Assembly (NCBI GenBank): GCA_019120275.1
Contig: DWVL01000030.1
Span: forward strand, 1-37,258
Reading direction: 5' to 3'
Length of the DNA stretch: 37,258 bases
Source of the DNA: Candidatus Mediterraneibacter excrementavium
GTDB lineage: Bacteria; Bacillota; Clostridia; Lachnospirales; Lachnospiraceae
A program made the position numbers and the translations under genes. Positions within the stretch are counted from its first letter, which is position 1, and each line of letters begins with the position of its first letter. Below are positions 16,084-23,744 of this stretch, one piece after another. The notes under the pieces are model-generated. The model saw only the letters and a list, made by a program, of their open reading frames with translations, had not been told where the DNA came from and did no database searches.

Positions 16084-18666
16084 TCAACACGTTGCTCCGC
16101 CTTTTAAGTGCTTCTGTGCTTTCAGGTTTTCTTCTTTTCTCGCCAGCAGCTCGTTGGAAAGGAGCTGTTCCTGTACGTTCTCGAATCCGAGTCTTGCCAC
16201 GGTGTCTGCGAAACGCTCGCCCGTAATTCCCTGCTCACGGAAGAGAAGGATCGCTTTTTCTACGACCGCCAGCACTTCGTCCTTGTCGGTGAATACTTTA
16301 TCAAGATACCTGCCCTGGGCCACTTTCTTGCCCCAGCGTCCGCCAATGTAAATCCGGTAGCCGTCTGTATAGTCTTCCACCGCGTGGAACGGGCACTTGC
16401 CGATGCAGCGTCCGCAGTGGTTGCAGGCATTGTCGTCGATGGTGATCCTGCCGTCGATCATCTTTGCCACATTGATCGGGCAGTTGTTTTCGATCTGGCA
16501 GATCTTGCATCCGCGGCACTTCTCCAGATTGATCTGCGGCACTCTCTGTCCGATGATGCCCAGGTCGTTGAGGTCCGGCTTCACGCAGTTGTTCGGGCAG
16601 CCGCCCACTGCGATCTTGAATTTGTGCGGCAGTTTGACTTCCCGGTACCCGTGGTAGAAGCGCTCATGGATCTCTTCGGAGAGTGCAAATGTATCGATCA
16701 GTCCGTACTGGCATGTGGTCCCCTTACAGGATACGACCGGCCGGACTTTGGATCCGGTGCCGCCGGTCTCCAGTCCGGCCTGCATCAGGTATTCTCTGAG
16801 CGGCTCGATGTTGTCGAAGGGCACGCCCTGGATCTCCATGGTCAGGCGGGACGTCATGGTCACTTCTCCGCTTCCGTACAGTTCTGCTGCCTCGGCAATG
16901 GTCCTCGCCTCTTCTGCGGTGATCTTGCCGTTCCGGGTGATCACGCGGCCGTTGAACTTATCCGGGGTCCGTTTGTCTTTCAGGAATCCAAGCGCCTTTA
17001 CCCTCGTCTCTTCTTCTTTTGATACGGCGTCTTCCGTATTCTTTACTTTCACATCATTGAAGAATGTAGCGCCTTCCAGCACCACTGTATTTGTATATCC
17101 GTAGTAACGCATGCGGTTCTGGAGGAAATATGCTCTCTTGCCTTTCGCGCACACGAGCAGCAGTTTCTCATCTTTGGCCAGGCCTTCGATCTCGCCCTTA
17201 ACCTGTCCCAGGTTGACGAAGAATGCGCCCCGGATATTCGGCTCCGGCGCCACGTCCACCACACGGTATCCTTCAGCCGCGCCCGCCGCGTACTCTGCCG
17301 GCGTCATGCTGACGATACTTCCGTCGATCTTGTTCATCAGCACATAGACCGCCTGCACGAACGGATGGATGGCCGTGGAGAAAGGCGGCGCATAAGCAAA
17401 GTCCGCGTTCTCGAAATCATCCAGCTTCGCGTCCATGTTGATACCCATCACGGCAATGTCCACCATCTTGTCCACTTCGCCCGGTCCGAACACCTGCACG
17501 CCAAGCAGTTTTCTCGTCATCTTATCCGCGATCAGCTTTGTAATAAAGAAGGATGCATCCGGATAGTAATGCGCCTTGTCATCCGTAGGCACGAGGGCGG
17601 TGATCACATCATATCCGGCCTCTTTCGCCTGCGTTTCCGTAAGTCCGGTGCGCCCGATGTTCAGTCCCGGGAGCTTCACCACGCCGGTCCCGAGCACGCC
17701 CGGATAGCTCTTCTGTGCGCCGGCCAGCACCTGTGCCAGCGTACGTCCTGCCAGGTTCGCCGTGGAGCCCATGGGCGACCACTGGCGCTTCCCGGTAATG
17801 CGGTTCGTCACCATCGCGCAATCGCCTGCCGCGTAAATGTCATCCAGGCTGGTCTTCATCTGCGCGTCCACCAGGATCGTCCCCTTGAACATCTCGATCC
17901 CTGTATCATTCAGGAATCCGGTGTTCGGACGGATGCCCGCCGCCATGATCAGCATCTCGCAGGGCAAGGTTCCCGCAGAAGTCTTCACACCGGTCACTTT
18001 ATCCGTACCGAGCACTTCTTCCGCGCTCGTCCCGGTGATCACACGGATTCCCTGGCTGAGCAGATGCTTCTTCGCATAGGCCGCCATCTCCGGATCCAGG
18101 ATGTTGGGCAGGATCTGGGATGCGAAATCGATCACCGTCACGCGGATCCCTCTGGCATGCAGGTTTTCCGCCGCCTCCAGGCCGATAAACCCGGCGCCGA
18201 TCACGACCGCTTTCTTCACGCCGTTCTCCTCTGCGTATGCGCGGATACCCTCCGCATCGTCCGGCGTCCTCATCTTAAATACACCGGCCAGCTCTTTCCC
18301 CGGGACCGGGAGCTCCGCTGCTGAAGCGCCCACGGCGAGCACCAGCTTATCATAGGAACAGACCTCCGTATTCCCGGTCTGCACATCCTTAACCGTTACT
18401 TCTTTCTTCGCCGCGTCCAGGGCGACCGCCTCTTTGCCGGTGCGCACCTCCACGCCGGTCAGCCCGGAATATTTCTGCGGCGTATTCACGATCAGTTCGT
18501 CCCTGCTCTCGATAAATCCGCCCACATAATACGGAAGCCCGCATCCCGCATAGGAAATATCCTGATCCTTCGTGATCACAGTCACTTCGATGCTCCGGTC
18601 TTCCCGTTTTAACTTCGCCGCAGTTTTGGTCCCGGCTGCGACGCCGCCGATAATGAGTACTTTCAT
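16084..18666 (-). CDS. Redox fusion: CoA-disulfide reductase, rhodanese, siroheme sulfite reductase-like and ferredoxin domains
   Basis: One 860-residue cytoplasmic polypeptide contains four modules. Residues 1-445 are an FAD/NAD(P)H-dependent CoA-disulfide reductase-type oxidoreductase (GGVAAG FAD loop, redox Cys42 in YAGCGLPYYVGG, IGAGFIGLEAAE, and YAAGDCA near 278-284). Residues ~466-542 are a rhodanese-like domain that keeps an active-site-like cysteine loop CAKGKRA (C506). Residues ~570-710 resemble a nitrite/sulfite reductase half-domain with the siroheme-[4Fe-4S] cysteine pattern C647, C652, C690, C694 (VGGCPNNC). Two ferredoxin clusters follow: C717, C720, C723, C729 and C748, C751, C754, C758. 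The arrangement suggests NAD(P)H-driven reduction of persulfide, polysulfide or sulfite with sulfur passed between domains (inference). A DUF134 gene precedes it by 80 bp in the same direction. Confidence 0.85.
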   Translation of the reverse strand: MKVLIIGGVAAGTKTAAKLKREDRSIEVTVITKDQDISYAGCGLPYYVGGFIESRDELIVNTPQKYSGLTGVEVRTGKEAVALDAAKKEVTVKDVQTGNTEVCSYDKLVLAVGASAAELPVPGKELAGVFKMRTPDDAEGIRAYAEENGVKKAVVIGAGFIGLEAAENLHARGIRVTVIDFASQILPNILDPEMAAYAKKHLLSQGIRVITGTSAEEVLGTDKVTGVKTSAGTLPCEMLIMAAGIRPNTGFLNDTGIEMFKGTILVDAQMKTSLDDIYAAGDCAMVTNRITGKRQWSPMGSTANLAGRTLAQVLAGAQKSYPGVLGTGVVKLPGLNIGRTGLTETQAKEAGYDVITALVPTDDKAHYYPDASFFITKLIADKMTRKLLGVQVFGPGEVDKMVDIAVMGINMDAKLDDFENADFAYAPPFSTAIHPFVQAVYVLMNKIDGSIVSMTPAEYAAGAAEGYRVVDVAPEPNIRGAFFVNLGQVKGEIEGLAKDEKLLLVCAKGKRAYFLQNRMRYYGYTNTVVLEGATFFNDVKVKNTEDAVSKEEETRVKALGFLKDKRTPDKFNGRVITRNGKITAEEARTIAEAAELYGSGEVTMTSRLTMEIQGVPFDNIEPLREYLMQAGLETGGTGSKVRPVVSCKGTTCQYGLIDTFALSEEIHERFYHGYREVKLPHKFKIAVGGCPNNCVKPDLNDLGIIGQRVPQINLEKCRGCKICQIENNCPINVAKMIDGRITIDDNACNHCGRCIGKCPFHAVEDYTDGYRIYIGGRWGKKVAQGRYLDKVFTDKDEVLAVVEKAILLFREQGITGERFADTVARLGFENVQEQLLSNELLARKEENLKAQKHLKGGATC

Positions 18667-18746
18667 GTCCTACCTCTGCCTTTCTGAATCTGCTTACTGT
18701 TGCTTTCTGTTGCTTTCTGTCTGCTTCTTTCCTGCTCCCGGCCGGT

Positions 18747-19112
18747 TTACTCCCTCCAGCCCCGGGATCGATCTTTGTTTCTGTGGCAGCAATGTTCCTC
18801 GCCGGCACATTCCGGACGCGGCGCCGGGCATATATAGACGTCGCCCCCTACGATGTGCAGGTTTCTTCCGCCCACCAGCATGTCCGCCATCTTCCGGCGC
18901 GCCTCGTCATAGATCCGCGTCACGGTCGGGCGGGAGATCCCCATCCGCTGCGCGCACTGCTCCTGCGTCATCTGCATATGATCCAGCAGACGGATCACTT
19001 CATATTCGTCATATGTAAGCTCCACAGTCCCGTCCGCCGCACACCCCTGCGGGGTGAAACCCGTGACCTGCGGAAGCGAACAGATGCAGCGCTGCTTCGG
19101 TGGCCTTGCCAT
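18747..19112 (-). CDS. DUF134/UPF0251 family predicted DNA-binding protein
   Basis: The 121-residue protein opens MARPPKQRCICSLP, the typical family start. A sigma-70 region 4-like helix-turn-helix follows (LTYDEYEVIRLLDHMQMTQE and MGISRPTVTRIYDEARRKMA), then a C-terminal tail with several Cys/His residues (ICPAPRPECAGEEHCCHR). The second of two in-frame ATGs is chosen: GGAGGAG lies 8 nt from it but only 2 nt from the upstream ATG (19118). The Cys-rich tail could bind a metal or cluster. Its position upstream of the redox fusion under a strong promoter suggests that it regulates that operon, perhaps autogenously (inference). Confidence 0.85.
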   Translation of the reverse strand: MARPPKQRCICSLPQVTGFTPQGCAADGTVELTYDEYEVIRLLDHMQMTQEQCAQRMGISRPTVTRIYDEARRKMADMLVGGRNLHIVGGDVYICPAPRPECAGEEHCCHRNKDRSRGWRE

Positions 19113-19154
19113 GGCCATCTCCTCCTTTCCAGATCAGATATGACTCTACTTCTT

Positions 19155-19182
19155 AGTATATATCATTATGAACATATGTCAA
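19155..19182 (-). promoter_or_regulatory. Strong promoter of the DUF134-redox fusion operon
   Basis: Consensus TTGACA (19182-19177), a 16-nt spacer and TATACT (19160-19155) lie 42 nt before the DUF134 start. The -35 box overlaps the short palindrome ACATATGT, a possible operator half (weak). Confidence 0.8.
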
Positions 19183-19226
19183 TAAATTGAAGGGGATTTT
19201 CTACAGAATTTACTATAAAATCCTCA

Positions 19227-19272
19227 TAAAAAAAGCCTCTAAACACCGGCTCCCCGGTATTTAAAGGCCTTT
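19227..19272 (-). terminator. Rho-independent terminator of rpsF-ssb-rpsR
   Basis: In the minus strand a long stem (AGGCCTTTAAATACCGG paired with CCGGTGTTTAGAGGCT, some G-T pairs) around GGAG is followed by seven T. It begins just after the rpsR stop codon. Confidence 0.9.
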
Positions 19273-19275
19273 TGA

Positions 19276-19542
19276 TTAATCCTGAACGTACGGCATCAGA
19301 GCGATATGTCTTGCTCTCTTGATCGCTACAGTAAGCGCTCTCTGATGTTTTGCACAGTTTCCTGTGATCCTTCTCGGAAGGATTTTTCCTCTCTCAGAAA
19401 TGTATTTCCTGAGCTTTGCTACGTCCTTGTAATCGATCTCGTTATTTTCTTTACCGCAGAACACGCAGACTTTTTTTCTTCTGCGAGCCGGTCCTCTTCT
19501 CTTGAAACCGCCTTCCGGTCTGCTTCCCTTTTCGTAAGCCAT
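19276..19542 (-). CDS. rpsR: 30S ribosomal protein S18
   Basis: The 88-residue protein has the conserved core [20 protein letters not shown] and [18 protein letters not shown], then [20 protein letters not shown]. The CxxC in CVFC with the later Cys indicates the zinc-type (C+) form of S18. It binds S6 on the small subunit platform. It is the last gene of the rpsF-ssb-rpsR unit, 14 bp after ssb, with a terminator directly behind it. Confidence 0.97.
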   Translation of the reverse strand: MAYEKGSRPEGGFKRRGPARRRKKVCVFCGKENNEIDYKDVAKLRKYISERGKILPRRITGNCAKHQRALTVAIKRARHIALMPYVQD

Positions 19543-19556
19543 GATGGATCTCCTTT

Positions 19557-20000
19557 CTAACTAAACGGTAACTCCTCATCAATGCCATCCGGGATATTCA
19601 TGAATCCGTCGCCTGCCGGTGCGCTCGGCGCCGGTGCCGGTGCAGCCTGCTGGTAGGAGGATCTGTTTGCCTCGCTCTCAGCTCTGCTCTCTGCGAATTC
19701 CTGGTCTTCCACGATCACTTCCGTTGTGTATACTTTCACACCGTCCTTGTTCGTGTAGCTTCCGGTCTGAATGCGGCCGGAGATGGAAACGCGCATGCCC
19801 TGACGGAAATATTTCTCTGCGAATTCAGCGGAACGGCCGAATACCACGCACGGAATAAAGTCCGCGGTCGGCTCCCCGTCTCTCTTGAATCTGCGGTCTA
19901 CAGCGACCGTATATCTTGCAACCGCCGTCGCATTGTCACCCTGTGAATATCTGACTTCCGGATCTCTTGTTAACCGTCCTACTAATACTACTTTATTCAT
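19557..20000 (-). CDS. ssb: Single-stranded DNA-binding protein
   Basis: The 147-residue SSB has the OB fold seen in [52 protein letters not shown] and [21 protein letters not shown] disordered Gln/Ala/Pro linker follows, and the protein ends in an acidic tip DEELPFS, the partner-docking tail typical of clostridial SSBs. It sits between rpsF (16-bp gap) and rpsR in the order conserved through Firmicutes. Confidence 0.97.
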   Translation of the reverse strand: MNKVVLVGRLTRDPEVRYSQGDNATAVARYTVAVDRRFKRDGEPTADFIPCVVFGRSAEFAEKYFRQGMRVSISGRIQTGSYTNKDGVKVYTTEVIVEDQEFAESRAESEANRSSYQQAAPAPAPSAPAGDGFMNIPDGIDEELPFS

Positions 20001-20016
20001 ATATACCTCTTTCCGC

Positions 20017-20304
20017 TTATGCTTCCTGTTTTACGCATAAATATCTGAGCACGTTGTCCATAATGCGGATACGCTGTTCCACTTCACCCGGAACAGTTGT
20101 CTCAGCCTCGAAGTGTACGAAGTAGTAATATCCTTCTGTCATCTTCTGGATCTCGTAAGCGAATCTTCTCTTGCCCCACTCGTCAACGTCTGTTACGTTG
20201 CCGCCGAAACGTGTGATAAGAGCTTTTACTTTCTCGATCACGTCAGCTCTTGCTTCGTCTTCGAGTTTTGCGCTCACAACAACAGCTAATTCATACTTAT
20301 TCAT
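20017..20304 (-). CDS. rpsF: 30S ribosomal protein S6
   Basis: The 95-residue S6 begins MNKYELAVVVSAKLEDEARA; GKRRFAYEIQKMTEGYYYFV and MDNVLRYLCVKQ are family signatures. It forms the S6:S18 heterodimer. AAGGAGGTG precedes the ATG by 8 nt. It is the first gene of the rpsF-ssb-rpsR unit. Confidence 0.97.
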   Translation of the reverse strand: MNKYELAVVVSAKLEDEARADVIEKVKALITRFGGNVTDVDEWGKRRFAYEIQKMTEGYYYFVHFEAETTVPGEVEQRIRIMDNVLRYLCVKQEA

Positions 20305-20399
20305 GGTCCTGCACCTCCTTATGGTCTCTGGCCCCCGTCCTGACGCGGGAGCAAGGAATTATGAAACTTGCCGGATATCAACCGACAGTATGTCACGGT
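20305..20399 (-). promoter_or_regulatory. rpsF 5' leader, possible S6:S18 autoregulatory RNA
   Basis: About 95 nt separate the inferred transcription start (~20398) from the rpsF ATG. At its 5' end a hairpin can be drawn (20381-20399; ACC/GGT plus GACA/TGTC), followed by CCGG- and GC-rich segments before the ribosome binding site. Many bacteria carry an S6:S18-binding leader with a CCG element upstream of rpsF. I cannot confirm the full motif by eye. Confidence 0.35.
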
Positions 20400-20404
20400 T
20401 AAAC

Positions 20405-20433
20405 ATGATACCACAAGTATCCGGATGTTTCAA
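20405..20433 (-). promoter_or_regulatory. Promoter of rpsF-ssb-rpsR
   Basis: TTGAAA (20433-20428), a 17-nt spacer and TATCAT (20410-20405). It lies immediately after the stop codon of the upstream ABC ATPase gene, so the ribosomal unit is transcribed independently. Confidence 0.75.
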
Positions 20434-20441
20434 GTCCTTTT

Positions 20442-21044
20442 TTACAATCTGACCACTCTTGTACACACTTTTTCCAGAAGCGCCCCGCTGTGGCTTACGA
20501 CCAGCATGCCCATCCCTCTTTTCCCGCTCTCTCTTATGAGGAATTCCCAGATCTGCGCCTGGCTCACCAGGTCCAGCATGGCCGTGATCTCATCGCACAG
20601 GAGAAATGCGGTCTCCGGGCGGAGCGCCCTTGCCAGGCAGAACCGCTGAAGTTCTCCGCCGGAGAGTTCCGACGGGAAGCGGTCCATCCATTCCGGCCGG
20701 ATCCGCAGTTCCTCCAGGATCCGTTTATCCGGCTCCCCGGCTTCCTTCAGTGTATCGCCAAGGCGCAGGAGGGGATCCACAGCTGCCTCCGGATGCTGCC
20801 AGATCATCTGTACCGGACAGACACCTTTATATCCGCTGACCGCCTTTCCGTCCAGAAGCACGCTGCCGCTTTTCGGTTTCTCATAACCTGCCAGCAGGCG
20901 GCAGAGGGTGGTCTTCCCCCGGCCGCTCGATCCGGTCAGGCCGACCCGTTCGCCGGGTGCGACAGTCAGATCAAAATGATCGATCACCGGCGCGTGTTTC
21001 CGGTTCCGGTAATAAAAAGTAAGATCTTTCGCCTCAAGCATCAT
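20442..21044 (-). CDS. ABC transporter ATP-binding protein, nickel/peptide type (second ATPase)
   Basis: This is a 200-residue ATPase of the DppF/NikE/OppF class. It has Walker A GSSGRGKTTLC, Q-loop region PVQMIWQHPEAAVDP, signature LSGGELQRFCLARAL, Walker B FLLCDEITAMLD and H-loop VVSHSG. It is shorter than DppF-type proteins (often about 300 residues), because it ends soon after the H-loop and lacks the C-terminal oligopeptide-type extension. Its start overlaps the end of the first ATPase by 4 bp. It is the last gene of the lar-importer operon. Confidence 0.9.
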   Translation of the reverse strand: MMLEAKDLTFYYRNRKHAPVIDHFDLTVAPGERVGLTGSSGRGKTTLCRLLAGYEKPKSGSVLLDGKAVSGYKGVCPVQMIWQHPEAAVDPLLRLGDTLKEAGEPDKRILEELRIRPEWMDRFPSELSGGELQRFCLARALRPETAFLLCDEITAMLDLVSQAQIWEFLIRESGKRGMGMLVVSHSGALLEKVCTRVVRL

Positions 21045-21883
21045 ACGTCCGTCCCGCTTTCATTTTTATTATCACGCTGCACCTGCTTCCCATCTTCCGG
21101 GTCCGGCATCACACGGAACCCGTGCTCCGGCATGGCATGCCACAGCGCCTGTGTGTAGGGATGCCGCAGATTCTCCACATTTTCAAAGTCCGCAGCCTTC
21201 GCCTGCTCGATCGTCTCTCCTTCGTAGAAGACAGTCACATCATCAGCCACGGTAAGCGCCAGCTCCAGGGCATGGGTGATGAAGAGGATGCCCGCCCCCT
21301 CGTCCGCCAGCTCCCGGAAATGCCCCAGGATCCGCTTCGCCGACCGCGCATCCAGGCCCGGCGTCGGTTCATCCGCGATGATCAACCGGGGCTTCTCCGT
21401 CACAGCAGAGGCGATCAGCACCCGGCGGGCCATCCCGCCCGACAGTTCGAAGGGATACAGTTCTTCCGTCTCCGGGCCAAGCCCGTAGCGCAGAAGCGCC
21501 GCCCGGCATCGTTCTTCCGTCCCGGCGTCTTTTCTGCCCTTCCGAAGCTGCGGGCCCACTTTCATGAGCGGATCCAGATATGTGACGCCTTGGGGGATCA
21601 GAAAGATCTCCCGGCCTCTCAGCGCCTTCGCCCGCTTCTGCGTCAGCGGCTCCCCGTCATAGAGAATGGTTCCCTCCGCCCGGCTGTTGTAGGGCAGGAT
21701 CCCCAGAATACCGTGGGCCAGCAGGCTTTTCCCGGAGCCGCTGGCCCCGACGACCGCCGCGATCTGCCCGGGCATGACTGCAAGAGACAGATCTTTCACC
21801 ACATGGAGCTGCCGTCTGCGGGCGCCCCGGTCATATTGTGTAAATGAGACCGACAGATGCTCGATCTTCAGGATTGGTTCCAT
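21041..21883 (-). CDS. ABC transporter ATP-binding protein, nickel/peptide type (first ATPase)
   Basis: This is a 280-residue ATPase of the DppD/NikD/OppD class. It has Walker A GASGSGKSLLAHGILGILP, IFLIPQGVTYLDPLMKVG in the Q-loop position, signature LSGGMARRVLIASA, Walker B LIIADEPTPGLD and H-loop FITHAL. It pairs with the second ATPase to power import through the two permeases encoded just upstream. The gap to the upstream permease gene is 8 bp. Confidence 0.92.
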   Translation of the reverse strand: MEPILKIEHLSVSFTQYDRGARRRQLHVVKDLSLAVMPGQIAAVVGASGSGKSLLAHGILGILPYNSRAEGTILYDGEPLTQKRAKALRGREIFLIPQGVTYLDPLMKVGPQLRKGRKDAGTEERCRAALLRYGLGPETEELYPFELSGGMARRVLIASAVTEKPRLIIADEPTPGLDARSAKRILGHFRELADEGAGILFITHALELALTVADDVTVFYEGETIEQAKAADFENVENLRHPYTQALWHAMPEHGFRVMPDPEDGKQVQRDNKNESGTDV

Positions 21884-21891
21884 AATACCTC

Positions 21892-22749
21892 CTATTCATG
21901 GAAGCTGGCAGGATCCGTCAGCCTCCTCACCCGCTCGCCTGCCATGGCGAACAGCACCACCACAAGGACAAGGGATAATCCCGGGAACAGCGCCAGCCAC
22001 CATTTCCCCGTGGTCAGGTACTGCATGCTTTCCGAAAGGATCACCCCGATGGCCGGCTGTTCCGGCGGCAGCCCGAATCCCAGAAATGTCACCCCGGATT
22101 CATGCAGGATCGCATGGGGGAACAACAGGATCAGACCGGTCAGGAACTGGGGAAAAACATGGGGGAACATGTGCCGCACGGCGATCCGCATCCGGGACAC
22201 GCCCAGCTTCTGCGCCGTCAGGATGTAGGGCGCCTGGCGAAGCTGCAGGATCTCGCCCCGGATCACCCGGGCCAGGGACGCCCAGTGGCTTAAGGCCACT
22301 CCTGCCGTTACCCCGGCCACGCCTTTCCCGAAGACCAGCGAGATCAGCATAACGAGCAGGATGTGGGGGATCCCCATCACCAGATCGATGCACCAGGAGA
22401 TCACGGCGTCCGCCTTCCGTCCGCCCACTGCCGAAACCGTGCCCAGCACCAGCGCGACCGCTGCACTGACCGCCGCGGTCAGGATGCCGATGCGGATGCT
22501 CAGAGACAGACCGGCCAGTGTCCGGGCCAGCATGTCCCGCCCCATCCAGTCCGTCCCGAAGAGGTGCCCGGCGCCCGGCGCCAGATTTTTCCGGGAAAAA
22601 TCCGTCTCCGCCGCGGCTTTGTCCAGCAGGATCCCGGACACCATCACCGTCAGCAGGGCCAGGCCGGCGCACATGAGGAAGATCCCCATGCTCCTCCGCC
22701 GGTTTCCCGGCTCCGCCTCCCGCATTCCGATATTCCATTCTTCATTCAT
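21892..22749 (-). CDS. ABC transporter permease, nickel/peptide type (DppC/NikC-like)
   Basis: This 285-residue membrane protein begins with an N-terminal signal-like segment (MGIFLMCAGLALLTVMVSGI) followed by DppC-class landmarks: HLFGTDWMGRDMLARTLAGL, a block of hydrophobic helices, and the cytoplasmic coupling loop around VALSHWASLARVIRGEILQL. It overlaps the preceding permease gene by 4 bp. It would form the channel together with that permease. Confidence 0.92.
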   Translation of the reverse strand: MNEEWNIGMREAEPGNRRRSMGIFLMCAGLALLTVMVSGILLDKAAAETDFSRKNLAPGAGHLFGTDWMGRDMLARTLAGLSLSIRIGILTAAVSAAVALVLGTVSAVGGRKADAVISWCIDLVMGIPHILLVMLISLVFGKGVAGVTAGVALSHWASLARVIRGEILQLRQAPYILTAQKLGVSRMRIAVRHMFPHVFPQFLTGLILLFPHAILHESGVTFLGFGLPPEQPAIGVILSESMQYLTTGKWWLALFPGLSLVLVVVLFAMAGERVRRLTDPASFHE

Positions 22750-23738
22750 CGCCGCGCCGCCCCCTTCCGGATCCGCGGGTCCGCCGCTCCGTAGAGCAGA
22801 TCCGCGATCAGATTGCCGATAAAGACGATCGCCGCCGTCACCACCGTGATGCCGAGCAGCAATGGCAGATCGCTTCCAAGTCCTGCCGTCACCGCCGCCT
22901 GCCCAAGGCCCGGGTAGGAGAAAACCTGCTCCACCAGCACAGACCCGCCGATGATCTCGCTGACCGAGGCAAACTGCAGGGTGATGGCCGGGAGCAGCAC
23001 ATTCCGGAGACCGTGCCGTAGGACGATGGACCGCTCAGATTCCCCCCGCGCCCGCGCAAAGAGGACATAATCCGAGCTCATCACCCCGACCATCTTCTCC
23101 CGCGTATGAAGGGCGATATTCGCCACGCCGGTAATGCTCAGCGTCAGCGCCGGCAGTACGGCATGCCGCAGCCGGTCCGTGAACGTAACTGCCGCCGCTT
23201 CCATCCCGGCCGGCACCGACAGCCCCACCGGAAGCCACCCGAGCCACACGGAAAAGATCAGCAGGAGCAGGATCGCCAGCCAGAACGCCGGCGTGCCGGA
23301 GATCAGCAGACAGTAGCCCCGGATCGCCCGGTCCGGCCAGCGCCCCCGGAATGCACCCGCAAGGATCCCGAGCGTCAGTCCCAGCACCCCGGAGATCACC
23401 CAGGCGGCCAGAAGGACCAGGATCGATCCCGCCAGCCGTTCCCCGATCACGGCAAGCACCGGCTGCCGGTAGAGCAGCGAAACGCCCAGATCCCCCCGGA
23501 GCGCGTCCAGAAGCCACCCAATATACCGGGAAAGGGGCGGCGTGTCCACGCCCCAGTAGGCCTCCAGCTTCGCGATCTGCTCCGGACTCATGGACCCCAG
23601 CGCCGCCTGCCCCACATTGGTCTGCAGCGGGTCCAGGGGCGACGCGCTCATCAGCAGGAAGGTCACAATGCTCACCCCCAGGAGGAGCAGTGCCATGCGT
23701 ATTAATTTTTTACCGGTAAACCATAGCCGGTGCTTCAA
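22746..23738 (-). CDS. ABC transporter permease, nickel/peptide type (DppB/NikB-like)
   Basis: This 330-residue protein has the DppB-class N-terminus (MALLLLGVSIVTFLLMSASP, DPLQTNVG). It contains an extracellular segment with YWGVDTPPLSRYIGWLLDAL, RGDLGVSLLYRQPVLAVIGE, helices and the coupling loop with TREKMVGVMSSDYVLFARAR, GLRNVLLPAITL and EQVFSYPGLGQ. It starts 6 bp after the binding-protein gene. Confidence 0.93.
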   Translation of the reverse strand: MKHRLWFTGKKLIRMALLLLGVSIVTFLLMSASPLDPLQTNVGQAALGSMSPEQIAKLEAYWGVDTPPLSRYIGWLLDALRGDLGVSLLYRQPVLAVIGERLAGSILVLLAAWVISGVLGLTLGILAGAFRGRWPDRAIRGYCLLISGTPAFWLAILLLLIFSVWLGWLPVGLSVPAGMEAAAVTFTDRLRHAVLPALTLSITGVANIALHTREKMVGVMSSDYVLFARARGESERSIVLRHGLRNVLLPAITLQFASVSEIIGGSVLVEQVFSYPGLGQAAVTAGLGSDLPLLLGITVVTAAIVFIGNLIADLLYGAADPRIRKGAARR

Positions 23739-23744
23739 GTCCCA

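Noticed and set aside
18690-18722. Short AGAAAGCAAC tandem repeats between DUF134 and the redox gene
   Set aside because: Three imperfect 10-bp copies with no symmetry or known motif; too short to claim an operator array, though they could be checked with the DUF134 regulator.
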